Source of the DNA: Stachybotrys elegans
Lineage: Eukaryota; Ascomycota; Sordariomycetes; Hypocreales; Stachybotryaceae
Direction: 5' to 3'
Length of the DNA: 64,000 bases
NCBI GenBank assembly: GCA_020746835.1
Contig: JAGPNK010000003.1
Location: 2,755,514-2,819,513, forward strand
A model generated the notes under the pieces. That model was not told the origin of the DNA. It was given only the letters and a program-made list of their open reading frames with translations, and searched no databases. Below, in pieces: positions 38,124 through 49,676 of this stretch. Made by a program: the position numbers and the translations under genes. Each line of letters opens with the position of its first letter. Positions within the stretch are counted from its first letter, which is position 1.

Positions 38124-38314
38124 AATAAGGAAAAGAGTATATAGTATAGAGTATAAGTAGTAAAAAGTAAATAAATAGTAGAGATAGTGCCTAGTGCTCT
38201 AGTAACTAATATAGTTATAAACAGTAGAGAGAAATAATAATAAGGCTATTATTAGGCTACCCTTATATATAGGGTAGCTAACTGGCTAAGTGGCTAAGCC
38301 ATAGATGGCTATAA
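38124..38314 (-). mobile_element. Retroposon copy, truncated
   Basis: About 190 bp from ATAAGGAAAAGAGTATATAG to the CCATAGATGGCTATAAC part. Flanks TTTTCTATATTATAA and TTTACTATATTATAG may be the target duplication. Confidence 0.75.
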
Positions 38315-38711
38315 CTTCTTTACTATATTATAGTAATATTATAGTTCTGTTAATAATAAAGAAGAGCCCTATCTTAATAAAAGATAGCTTTATTAAGAAA
38401 AGTAAACTATAAAGTAAAGGAACTAAAAGATAAAAAAGTAAAACTAAAGGGAATATATTCTAAACTATAGTATAGTATAATACTATACTAGAATAATTAC
38501 TTTTAGTATTAATATAAGCTCTAGCTATTAAAATCTATAGAAAGAAATAGCTCTATTTTAATAATAGAAAATATCTCTAAAATAATAAAAATAAAACTAA
38601 AATAAAACTAAAATAAATATACCCTAGACTATAATAGATTTTAATTTATTTATCTCTATATTAGAATATAATAGAATATAAAGACAGAATAAAACCCTAA
38701 GTAAAGGAATA

Positions 38712-38892
38712 TATTATAGACTTAGGCTTTATCTATGCCTTATTAAAAATCAAGATAAAAAGTAAAGCTATTAAAATAGCTAGAAAGAGAAACCTAAAAA
38801 GCTCTCTTTTCTAGATCTTTCTTTTCTCTTTAAGAATAATAATCCTTTATTATATATCTACTATAGTATATACTTAGGGCCAGTCTATTATA
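38712..38892. repeat. Right LTR of the 30-39 kb element
   Basis: 181 bp, same length as the left LTR. It is less mutated: it keeps CCTTATTAAAAATCAAG and GGGCCAGTCTATTATA where the left copy has changed. Preceded by a purine-rich AAGTAAAGGAA that may be the polypurine tract. Confidence 0.75.
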
Positions 38893-39002
38893 GCTAACTA
38901 ATTAAATAGCTAAGCTATAGATAGCTATAACTTTATTATAAGCTATATTAAGCTTATATATAAATATATAATATAATAAAATATTAAGCTAGTCCTATAT
39001 AT
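38893..39002 (-). mobile_element. Right part of the retroposon copy split by the LTR element
   Basis: Continues, after GCTAA, the retroposon sequence that ends GGGTAGTTAA at 30234-30243 (left part 30208-30243). Together they read as one copy with the LTR element between them. Confidence 0.65.
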
Positions 39003-39585
39003 ATACTAAAGTAACTATAGTTTATAAATTATTATTTATTTTATAAAATATAAATATACATAGAGTATTAAATATAAAGAAAGAATTCTTTCTTTTTAAA
39101 CTAGAGACTTAAAGGCTTAATATAGCTATAAATTAGAAATAGACTAAACTTTTCTTTATTAATAGTTTAAAGTAATATTATAGACTTTTTTAGTTTAGTT
39201 AAAGCTTTATATTACTATTATAATACTGTTTATTTCGTTCATCCGATGAGTCAACCGAAGCTTCCCAGCCGGGCACCAGCAACCTTGTGTAGTTGCAGTC
39301 AGAGCCTTCCATCTGATCCCGCCCCAACCCTCTGTACGTGTACGTCTTGACATCCCGTCGCATTACATGCCTGCGCATGTGTGGCTTGTGACGCCACCTG
39401 TGGCTCGACCACTCAGCCAGTCGGCTACCCTATATACCTAACAATAGCCTTATTATTATTTCTCTCTACTATTTATAACTATATTAGTTACTAGAGCACT
39501 AAGCACTATCTCTACTATTTATTTACTCTTTACTATTTATACTCTATACTATATACTCTTTTCCTTATTATACTTTTTATTTAAG
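39003..39585 (+). mobile_element. Retroposon copy, truncated, with an unmutated middle
   Basis: Runs to CTCTTTTCCTTATTA. The stretch 39230-39430 is unmutated, rich in C and CA, and shows the original sequence of the repeat. Confidence 0.75.
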
Positions 39586-39857
39586 TATAAATTATAGTAA
39601 GACTTCTATAGTATAACTTTATTTAATTAGTTAATTAAAGCTTTATAATTAAATACTAACTTTACTTTAACTCTTTATATATCTATTTATAGTTTAGTTA
39701 CTTACTTAGTTAATTACTTTATATACTTAATAATAGTTTTATTATTATTTTCTTTACTATTTATAATTATATTAGTTACTAAGGTATTAAATACTACCTT
39801 TACTATTTATTTACTTTTTATTATTTATACTCTATATTATATACTTTTTTATTATTA
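39586..39857 (+). mobile_element. Retroposon copy, truncated
   Basis: Strongly mutated copy of the last 270 bp of the repeat, ending TTTTTTATTATTATA. Confidence 0.6.
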
Positions 39858-39868
39858 TAAAATATAAT

Positions 39869-42609
39869 AAGAAAAAAGTATATAATATAGAGTATAAATA
39901 ATAAAGTATAAATAAATAGTAAAGATAGTATTTAATACCTTAGTAATTAATATAATTATAAATAGTAAAGAAAAATAATAATAAGGCTATTATTAAACTA
40001 CCTTTATATATAGAGTAGCTAACTAGCTAAGTAACTAAGCTATAAATAGTATTATAAACTATATATATATAGATTTATAATATAATAGAATGTTAAAATA
40101 TATATATATATATATAAAGGGTTAAAGCAGGGTTAGATTAAATAGAAAGCTTTAATTCATAGTATCTAATTAAAAAGCTTTAGTTAATTTATTAAATAAA
40201 GTTACTAATATTATAAAAGCCTTATTATAACTATAACTATAACTATATCTAAATAAAGAATACTACTAGTAATATAAATAGAAAGCTTTAATAATACTAG
40301 AAAAGCCATTACTTTAAGCTACTAATAGAGCTATTAAAAAGCTTATTTTACTTTTAGTTTATAACTATATAAAGCTCTTAAACCTCTAGCTTAAAAGAAA
40401 AGAATGTCTTATTTATATTCTATACCTTATTTATATATTCTATAAAATATATAATAATTTATAAACTATAATAAAGAGATATAATCCCTTTATTAAAGCT
40501 ATACTCATAGCTATTCTCCTAAGCATAAGGTTTAAAAGGCTTGTACTGTTTTTTTTACTGTCTTTTCTGGCTTACCCTGGACCCATTCCCACATACTGTT
40601 GCTAACTAAGCAGGTTCCCCGCATCACGTGCGCCTAGCTTCCCCCACGGCTCCTTTGCATCACATGCTTCTTTGCAGCGTACATTGACCTTCTCATACAA
40701 CTATAGTTCCTTCGCAGCATTCCGCACACGACTATGGCTTCCGACGCATCGCATACCCTCAGCTTCCGCACATGACTATGGCTTCCGATATATTGCTTGA
40801 CTGACCCTCCAAGCGCTTTGGCTACTGCAGTCTATTTAGCTCTCTACAATGGTATTGGCATTTGATCAAACGTCACATCACAGGGGCATTGGGCATACAA
40901 TTTTATAAGGCAGCAAAAGTAATTAATTCAATAACTAAAGCAAAAAACTAACTAAAAACCTACACTAAAAAACCAAGCTAATAACTCTAACTATCTCTAG
41001 CTTCTTAAATTAGCTAGCCCTATAGCTACTACTCCTTTATACTTTTAGTTTACTAACTAAAGGGTTTATTCTTAGAGAGCTAGCTTCTTTTAGCCTTTTT
41101 ACTTTTCTACTTTTTATATTTTAGTTCTAAATTAGCTAGAGAAGGGAGATAGTAAAAGTTATTCTATTATATTCTAGACTATTAGCAATACTATTATTAA
41201 AAGATCTCTTAGGGTAACTTAGCTTATAAATAATTTCTTTACTAGTATTATTATAAGTGGTAGCTAGGGCTACTATTACTATATCTATAGCAGGGGGATT
41301 TAATCTCTCTGCTATATTATTATAGATATAGGTATTATTTACTTGCATTTTAACTAATATAAGCAGGTAATGAGATATAGATAATAAATTTATCTCTCTT
41401 AAGCTAGGGGCTTAAGGGCTTTATATAGCTATAGATAAGGTAGATTAAGCTTTTCTCTATTGGCAGCCTGGAGCAATGGCTTTTCTAGTATTAGCAACCT
41501 TATAGTTACAGTCAGTTAAAGCTTTCCATTAGCATTGCTAGTAGCGCTCTCTATCGAGGCATAGGTCATGGTTATAGTTATAATAAGGCTTCTATAGCGC
41601 AACCTTATTTGATGAGTTAACTGAAGCTTCCCAGCCGGGCACTGACCCCGCCCCAACCCTCTGTATGTGTATGTATATATGCGTGTCTACAAGAGGCCAG
41701 CTTAATATCCTGTTGCATTATATGCCTGTGTATGTATAGCTTATAATATTATAGCTATCTATAGCTTAGCCATTTGGCCAGTTAGCTATTCTATATACAA
41801 GGGCAGCCTAATAATAGCCTTATTATTATTTCTTTCTATTATTTATAACTATATTAATTACTAGGGCACTAGATACTATCTCTATTATTTATTTACTTTC
41901 TATTACTTATACCCTATACTATATATTCTTTTTCTTATTATACTAATAGCTATAGTAGCTCTAGCTATTATCTTTATTTATATCTTTAATAATATTATTA
42001 TTAAAATAAGTTCTTTTAAGTAATTTAATAATACTATTACTAATAGTTTAGAAATATAATAACTTTTATATACTTTTAGTATATAGTAATTTTAATAAAG
42101 AATTATAACTAAAGCCTAGAAAAAGAGTAAAGAAAAGGTTTTAAACTATTTAAAAAACTATTTAAAAACTAGTAATAAAGGCTAGCTATATTAAAAATAG
42201 CTATAAATAGCTATATATAAAGCTTTAGAATAATTAGCTAGGTTTTTTAATTAAGGGTTTTAATTAGGGGTTTTAATTAGGTTTTTTTAAATTAGAGTTT
42301 AAATTAATTACTCTTACTGCCTTTAAATTATATATTTAATATCTCTATTATATAATATTATAAAGAGTAAGAAAAGTGAGAAAAATAATATATAATGGAT
42401 AAGTAATATATTAAAAGCTATAGTTATATATAGAAGGCTATAAAGAAGTAGATAATATAAAGGAGCTATAGGGGAAGCTAGACACTAGTTATATAATATA
42501 AGGAATTTATTTAGTTAGTAATAGTATATAGAAATAAATCCAGAATAAACTAGAAAATATAGTAAAAAGAAAACTAATATAAGCCTTTTAAACATTATAT
42601 TTAAAAGAG
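39869..42609 (-). mobile_element. Full-length retroposon copy split by a second copy
   Basis: The two halves are 39869-40514 and 41939-42609. The junction rejoins perfectly once the inserted copy and one target duplication are removed. Confidence 0.8.
40515..41938 (+). mobile_element. Full-length retroposon copy (1424 bp) with 15-bp target duplication
   Basis: From TCTCCTAAGCATAAGG to TTTTTCTTAT. Flanked by TATACTCATAGCTAT (40500-40514) and TATACTAATAGCTAT (41939-41953). The stretch 40520-40900 is almost unmutated. The 70-codon frame at 41136-41348 on the minus strand lies inside it. Confidence 0.88.
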
Positions 42610-42616
42610 TAATTAT

Positions 42617-44250
42617 TTTATATAATTAATAATAGCCTTATTATTATTTCTCTTTACTATTTATAACTATAATAAGGAAAAGAGTATATAATATAGAGTA
42701 TAAGTAGTAAAAAGTAAATAAATAGTAGAGATAGTATCTAGTGCCCTAGTAATTAATATAGTTATAAATAGTAGAGAAAAATAACAATAAGGCTATTATT
42801 AGGTATATAGAGTAGCTAACTAGCTAAACAGCTAAGTGGCCAAGCTATAGATAGCTATAACATTACAAGCCACACATACACAGGCATATAATACAACGGG
42901 ATATCAAGCTGGCATACACATACACATACAGAGGGTTAGGGCAGGGTCAGACCAGATAGAAGGCTCTGACTGATAGTGCCTGGCTGGGAAGCTTTGGTTG
43001 ACTCATTGGATAAACACTGACTGACTGAATAAGGTTGTACTACAGAAGCCTTATTATGACCTATGCCTAGATAGAGAGCGCCACAATACTAATAGAAAGC
43101 TTTGACTGAGCTAGAAAAGCCATCACTTTAGGCTACCAATAGAGAAAAGCTTAATCTACCTTGCCTATAGCTATATAAAGCCCTTAAGCCCTAGCTTAAA
43201 AGAGATAAATTCATTATCTATATCTTACCACCTACTTATGCCTTATAGCTAATTAAAATTAAAATACAAGCAAATAATACCTATATCTATAATAATACAG
43301 CTATATTAGAGAGATTAAATCCTCTTACTAAAGCTATAGATATAGTAGTAGTAGCCCTAGCTACTGTCTATAATAACACTAGTAAAGAAGTTATCCATAA
43401 GGTAAGTCACCCTAAGAGATCTTCCAATAATAGTATTACTAACAATAATAGAATAACTTCTACCGCCCCCTTCCCTAGCTGATTTAGAACCAGAATATAA
43501 AAAGCAGAAGAGCAGGAAGGCTAAGAGAAGCTAGCTCTCTAAGAACAGGCCCTTTGGCTAGCAAACTAAGGGCATAAGAAAGCAGTAGCTATCTAGAATA
43601 GAGCTGGCTAAAGAGACAGTTAGAGTTATTGGCTTGGTTTTTCAGTATGGGTTTTTAGTTAGTTTTTTACTTTAGTTATTAAATTAATTACTTTTACTAC
43701 CTTTAAATTATATACCTAATGCCCCTATAATATAATATTTAATTAAATACTAATACTATTATAGAGAGTAAGAAGAGTCAGATAAATGATATATAATAGA
43801 TAAGCAATGTGTTAGAAGCTATAGTTATATACAGAAGGTACTGTGCAATATATTAGAAGCTATAGTTATATATAGAAGGCTGTAAAGAAACATATAATGT
43901 AAAGGAGCTATAGGGAAAGCTAGGCATATATAATGTAGGGAATCTACTTAATTAGCAATAGTATGTAAAAATGGGTCTAGGGTAAGCTAGAAAAGATAGT
44001 AAAAAAAAACCAGTGTAAGCCTTTTAAACCTTATGCTCGGGAGGGCTATTCATAACTATATTAATTATTAGTATATTAAATATTATCTTTACTATTTATT
44101 TAATTTTTACTATTTATACTCTATATTATATACTCTTTTTACTATTTATAACTATATTATTTACTAAAGCACTAAGTATTACATTTACTATTTATTTACT
44201 CTTTACTATTTATACTCTATACTATATATTCTTTTCCTTATTATTATTAA
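42617..44250 (+). mobile_element. Truncated retroposon copies interrupted by a full-length copy
   Basis: 42617-42671 and 44046-44250 are the two sides of truncated + copies. At least two overlapping truncated ends are present, since CTCTTTTTACTATTTATAAC runs straight into a second copy. Confidence 0.65.
42672..44045 (-). mobile_element. Full-length retroposon copy (1374 bp) with 15-bp target duplication
   Basis: Flanked by CTATTTATAACTATA (42657-42671) and CTATTCATAACTATA (44046-44060). The stretch 42840-43140 is largely unmutated. The distal end reads CCTTATGCTCGGGAGGG. Confidence 0.88.
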
Positions 44251-44366
44251 ACTATAATATATAACCTTCTATAAATATATATTAAATATATTATTTTAAA
44301 CTTTATTAATTTATAATATCTTTTAGCTTTAAATAGTAATTTATTTAGAAATATTATTAATTATAT

Positions 44367-44549
44367 GCCACCTATGGCTCGGCTACTCGGCCAGTTAGCT
44401 ACCCTATATAGACAGCCTGATAATAGCCTTATTATTGTTTTTTTCTACTGTTTATAACTATATTAGTTACTAGGGCACTAAATACTATCTCTACTATTTA
44501 TTTACTCTTTACTATTTATACTCTATACTATATACTCTTTTCCTTATTA
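44367..44549 (+). mobile_element. Retroposon copy, truncated, with likely target duplication
   Basis: Begins GCCACCTATGGCTCGG (partly unmutated) and ends TTTTCCTTATTATA; ATTAATTATAT occurs on both sides. Confidence 0.75.
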
Positions 44550-44937
44550 TAATTAATTATATTTTTAATATTTATATTTATTTTTGCCTATTTTAATAAT
44601 TATTTAATGAAAATATAAATAGATTTATACTTTAATTATTAGTATTTAATTTAAAATATAATTTTTAAAATAGATTATAATAATATAAATATATTTACTT
44701 AGTAAAATACTTTTATAATATATTAAAAGCTTTAATTTCTAATGTTATAAATTTAAACTTAACTTTAACTATTTATATTATTATATAGAGCTTTTTATTG
44801 GTTTTTTATTTAACTTATTAGCTTTTTATACTTTAGCTAATAGTTTTATTTTTTATTTTTCTAATTATATAATTTTAAGTTAAAATAAAAGAAAAATATT
44901 TTAAAAAAATATTATTATTTTTAAATATATTTTTAAA

Positions 44938-46250
44938 TTCCCTGCTAAGTATAAGGTTTAAAAGGCTTATACTAATTTTTTTTACTATCTTTTCTAGCTT
45001 ACTCTAGACCTATTTTTATATACTATTGCTAACTAAGTAGGTTCCCTATATTATATATGCCTAGCTTCCCCTATAGCTCCTTTATATTATATACTTCTTT
45101 ATAGTATATACTTCTATATATAACTATGGCTTCTAATGCATTATATAGTACCCCTTAGCTTCTATATATAACTATAGCTTCTAATATATTACTTAATAGC
45201 TCTCTATAATATTATATTATAGGGGCATTAAATATATAATTTAACAATAGTAAAAGTAATTAATTTAATAACTAAACCAAAAAACTAACTAAAAACTTAT
45301 ATTAAAAAACCAAGCTAAAAGAGCTCTCTTAGAATAACTCTAACTATCTCTAGCCCTCTATCCCCCTTTTATTAGCTTGATTTTACTATTAAGAGATTTA
45401 GTATTAATAAGTTAGGTCTTTTTATTCTTTTTATTTATTACTTTTTATATAGCTCTAGAGCTTTAAAAGAAAGAAAATAGTAAACGTTATCCTATTTCTA
45501 GACTATTAGTAATACTATTATTAGATTTCTTAGAGTAACTTACCTTATAGATAACTTTACTAATATTAGTAATAGTAATAGCTAAGGCTACTATAGCTAC
45601 TAGAGTAGTAAGAAGATTTAATCACTCTAATATAGCTATATTATTATAAATATAAGTATTATTTACTTATATTTTAAATAACTATAAGATATAAGTAGAT
45701 AATAGGATATAGATAATAAATTTATCTTTCTTAAGCTAGGGGCTTAAGGGCTTTATATAGCTATAGGCTAGAAGTAGAATAAGCTTTTCTCTATTAATAG
45801 CCTAGAGCAATAGTAACCTTATATAGTTACAGTTATAGGCTTTTCTAGCGTAACCTTATAGTTATAGTTAGTTAAAGCTTTCTATTAGCATTGCTAGTAG
45901 CGCTCTCTATCTAGGTATAGATTACGGTTATAGTTACAATAAGGCTTCTATAGTATAATCTTATTTAATAAGTTAACTAAAGCTTTCTAGCCAGATACTA
46001 TCAGTTAGAGCCTTCTATCTAGTCTAGTATATATATCTATTATTTCAGTATAAACTATTATCTAACTCGCTACTATCTATGGCTCGGCCACTTAGTTAGT
46101 TAGCTACCCTATATGCCTAATAATAGCCTTATTATTATTTCTCTCTACTATTTATAACTATATTAGTTACTAGGGTACTAAATACTATCTCTACTATTTA
46201 TTTACTTTTTACTATTTATACTCTATATTATATACTCTTTTCCTTATTAT
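44938..46250 (+). mobile_element. Full-length retroposon copy
   Basis: From CCTGCTAAGTATAAGG to CTCTTTTCCTTATTA, about 1.31 kb. Target duplication not evident. Confidence 0.8.
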
Positions 46251-46400
46251 AACTATATTATTAATATAAACCTTAATCAATATTTTATATAGATAGAAAT
46301 ATAAGTATATAAATCTATATATATTTAAAGAACTATTATAATAGTTTATTAAAACTATATATAACTTTTCTAGGCTTTATAAACTAATTATAACTATATA

Positions 46401-46838
46401 ATCCTTCTAAGTATAAGGTTTAAAAGGCTTATACTGGTTTTTCTTTACTATCTTTTCTAACTTACTCTAAATCTATTTCTATATACTATTACTAATTAAG
46501 CAAGTTTACTATATTATATAGTATCTTCTTTATAGTATATAGTATATCTGGCTCTTTTTTAATCCTTAGCTACTATTTCATTTAAAGATAGTTAACCTTT
46601 TTATATAACTATAGTTCCTTTATAGCCTTCTATATATAACTATAGTTTCTAATATATTACTTATATTAGTATATATAGATTGACTTTCTAAGCGCTTTAG
46701 CTACTATAGTCTATTATATATCATTTATCTAACTTTTCTTATTATATTATAGAGGCATTAAATATATAATTTAATAAAAAGATAGTAAAAGTAATTTATT
46801 TAATAACTAAACTAAAAAACTAATTAAAATTTTATAAT
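46401..46838 (+). mobile_element. Retroposon fragment (CTCCTGAG-end part only)
   Basis: Begins TCCTTCTAAGTATAAGG and is cut at AAAATTTTAT, where the next copy starts. Confidence 0.7.
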
Positions 46839-46840
46839 AA

Positions 46841-48372
46841 GGAAAAAGTATATAATATAGAGTATAAATAGTAGAGAGTAAATAAATAATAGAGATAGTA
46901 TATAGTGCTTTAATAAGTAATATAGTTATAATAAGGAAAAGAGTATATAGTATAGAGTATAAGTAGTAGAGAGTAAATAAACAGTAGAGGTAATGCCTAG
47001 TGCCCTAGCAATCAATGCAGTTATAAACAGTAGAGAGAAACAATAACAAGGCCATTGTTAGGCTGCCTGTATAGGGTAGCCAACTGGCTGAGTGGCCGAG
47101 CTACAGGTAGCTGCGAGCACTGTTATAAGCCACACTAATATAGTTATAAATAGTAAAGAGAAATAATAATAATGCTATTATTAGGTATATAAAATAGCTA
47201 ACTAGCTAAGTAGCTAAGCTATAGGTGGCTATAATATTATAAGCTATATATATATAGGTATATAATACAATAGAATATTAAGCTAGACTCTAAAATAATA
47301 GATATATATACTAGACTAGATAGAAGGCTCTAACTAATAGTGCTTAGTTAGAAAGCTTTAGTTAACTTATTAAATAAAGTTATACTATAGAAGCTTTATT
47401 ATAACTATAACTATAACCTATACCTAGATAGAGAGTACTACTAGCTATAACTATAAGGTTATAATGCTAATAGAAAGCTTTAATAATACTAAAAAAGCTA
47501 TTACTCTAGGCTGCTAATAGAGAAAAGCTTATTCTATAGTCTATAGCTATATAAAGCCCTTAAGCCCCTAGTTTAAAAGAAAAGAATTCCTTATCTATAT
47601 TCTATACTCTACTTATATATTCTATAAAATAAATAATAATTTATAAACTATAGCTACTTTAGTAGCTATAATAGCCCTAGCTACTATTACTATCTATATC
47701 CCTAATAATATTATTATTAAGGTAAGTCCTTTTAAATAGTCTAATAGTAGTATTATTAATAGTTTAAAAATAGAATAATTTTTATATATTCCTAATATAT
47801 AGCAATTCTAATAAGAAATTATACCTAAAGCCTAGAAAAAAAGATAAAGAAAGGGATAAAAAGCTAGAAAGAAAGCTAGAAATAGAGTTAGAATATATTA
47901 AAGGTAATAGTAAATACTAGCTATAGAGCTCTAATATAAGGCTTACTTTAGAAGCTCTAACTAAATTAGCTTGGTTTTTTAGTTAGGGTTTTTAATTGGT
48001 TTTTTAGATTTGTTTTTAAATTAATTACTCTTACTACCTTATTAAATTATATATTTAATGCCTCTATAACATGATATTATAGAGAATAAGAAGAGCTAGA
48101 TAAATAATATATAATAAACTATAGTAGCTAAAGTATAAGCAATATATTAGAAGCTATAGTTATATATAGAAGTATATATTATAAAGAAGCTATAGCTATA
48201 TAAAAAGGCTAATATATAATGCTAAGGAGCCATAGGGGAAGCTAGGCACTAATTATATAATATAGAGAACCTATTTAGTTAGTAATAAAGTATAGAAATA
48301 GATCTAGAGTAAGCTAGAAAAGATAATAAAAAAGAAATAGTATAAGCCTTTAAACCTTATACTTAGGAGGGG
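46841..48372 (-). mobile_element. Full-length retroposon copy carrying a nested truncated copy
   Basis: About 1.33 kb without the 205-bp insertion at 46931-47135. Ends CCTTATACTTAGGAGGGG. Confidence 0.8.
46931..47135 (-). mobile_element. 205-bp truncated retroposon copy, little mutated, with 13-bp target duplication
   Basis: Flanked by TAATATAGTTATA at 46918-46930 and 47136-47148. Keeps CAATAACAAGGCCATTG and GGCTGAGTGGCCGAGC, so it has largely escaped RIP although its host copy is mutated. Confidence 0.88.
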
Positions 48373-48399
48373 TATTAATAGTTATATTATACTATTAAT

Positions 48400-48767
48400 C
48401 TATTTATAATATCTCTTTAGTATTTTCTTTAATAATTATTCTTTAATAAGAGTTTATTTTATATTAAAGTATAGTTTTTAACTAATAGTATTTACTTTAC
48501 TATTCTCTATCTCTTTTTTAGTAAATTCTAATATAATTGAATTCTAATATATATTCTATATATCTGAGGTATTTTTTACTAAGTTATTATATTATCATAA
48601 AGCATATAATATTATTATAGTCTATATAAATCTTAATTTAATATTTACTTTTAAATAAATAATGTTTAATGTCTTTTATAATATTAATAATTATTAAGAA
48701 TTCTTTATTATAAATTAAATAGTTAAATTCTAATTTATAGAGCTTATATAAATAAAATATAATTAAA
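48400..48767 (-). pseudogene. Ty3/gypsy RNase H relic
   Basis: The minus strand reads, with stops where Gln/Arg codons stood, FYLYKLYKLEFNYLIYNKE, then a YIDYNN segment and QLSKKYLRYIEYILEFNY. These line up with the gypsy RNase H features 'FYSRKLTPAE.NYEIYDKE', 'TDHKNL' and 'LSRRQARWAEFLSEF'. RIP explains the His-to-Tyr and Gln-to-stop changes. It is opposite in strand to the gypsy element at 51-59 kb, so it is a separate copy. Confidence 0.7.
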
Positions 48768-48778
48768 TATAGTTTATA

Positions 48779-49069
48779 ATAAAGAAAAGAGTATATAATA
48801 TAGAGCATAAATAATAGAAAGTAAATAAATAGTAAAGATAGTATTTAGTACTCTAGTAACTAATATAGTTATAAATAGTAAAGAAAAATAATAATAAGGC
48901 TATTATTAGACTATTTATATAGGATAGCTAACTAGCTAAGTAACTAAACTATAAGTAATTATAATATTATAAGCTATACTAAGCTTAACTATATATAGAT
49001 ATATAATACAATGGGATATTAAGCTAGTCTCTAAAATAGATATATATACCAGACTAATAGTATTATAGG
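48779..49069 (-). mobile_element. Retroposon copy, truncated, with likely 11-bp target duplication
   Basis: Flanked by TATAGTTTATA (48768-48778) and TATAGTCTATA (49070-49080). Inserted just upstream, in coding sense, of the minus-strand RNase H relic. Confidence 0.75.
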
Positions 49070-49080
49070 TATAGTCTATA

Positions 49081-49676
49081 TAAGCTAATATTAGCAAGCT
49101 AATGTATTTCAAGCTATTTTCCTATAAATTCTCTACTAGCTAGCTTCTTTTTTCTTTTTCTTTTACTCCCTAGATTAGTTAATATATTTATTTAGTTTTA
49201 TTTTAAGCTAGCTTTAATAGGCCTATTATATTTTAATTAATCTCTCTAACTATAGTATAGTTATAGCTTATTAATTATAAAGTCTAGATATATTCTACTA
49301 TAGAAGGTAGCTTTAAACTATAACTATAAAGAAATTCTTTACTCTAATTAATAAATAAGTAACTTAATCCTAGTAAAATTATAATAATTATTTAAGCCCT
49401 CTAAATAAATCTATATACCTTATCTAGTAAGATAGCCTAACTATACTAAAATATTAAGAACTCTTATAACTATATACTTAAGTAATTAACTAGCTTATAA
49501 AAAGCTACTACTTATAATTTAACCTCTATATCCCTAATTAAGTCTCTAATAGATTTCTAAACCTTAAATAATAAAACTATTAGTAACTTTATATAAAGAA
49601 AGTAATTACTCTAGCTAGAAAAATTTAATAGTAAGTAGATTAAATACTAAATATAGATAAAAGAGCTTTAATATAA
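49081..49676. other. Mutated sequence, probably part of the gypsy Gag region
   Basis: After removal of the next retroposon, this joins directly to 51066 and onward at AGAGCTTTAATATAA. No domain could be recognised. It may hold Gag or the leader of the + strand gypsy element. Confidence 0.4.

Larger units (their letters stand above)
30244..38892. mobile_element. LTR retrotransposon with 181-bp LTRs, RIP-degraded, carrying nested insertions
   Basis: Two 181-bp direct repeats (30244-30424 and 38712-38892) bound the element. They begin TATTATAGRCTTAGG and end CAGTCTATTATA or its variant, consistent with TG...CA ends after RIP. The flanks are GTTAA (30239-30243) and GCTAA (38893-38897), a 5-bp target duplication with one C-to-T change. 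Both outer flanks are parts of one retroposon copy that would be continuous without the element. Inside, 31717-31758 keeps a Gag zinc-knuckle pattern C-x2-C-x4-H-x4-C with each Cys and His codon turned into a Tyr codon. Nested retroposons fill much of the interior. The rest of the internal region could not be assigned. Confidence 0.75.
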
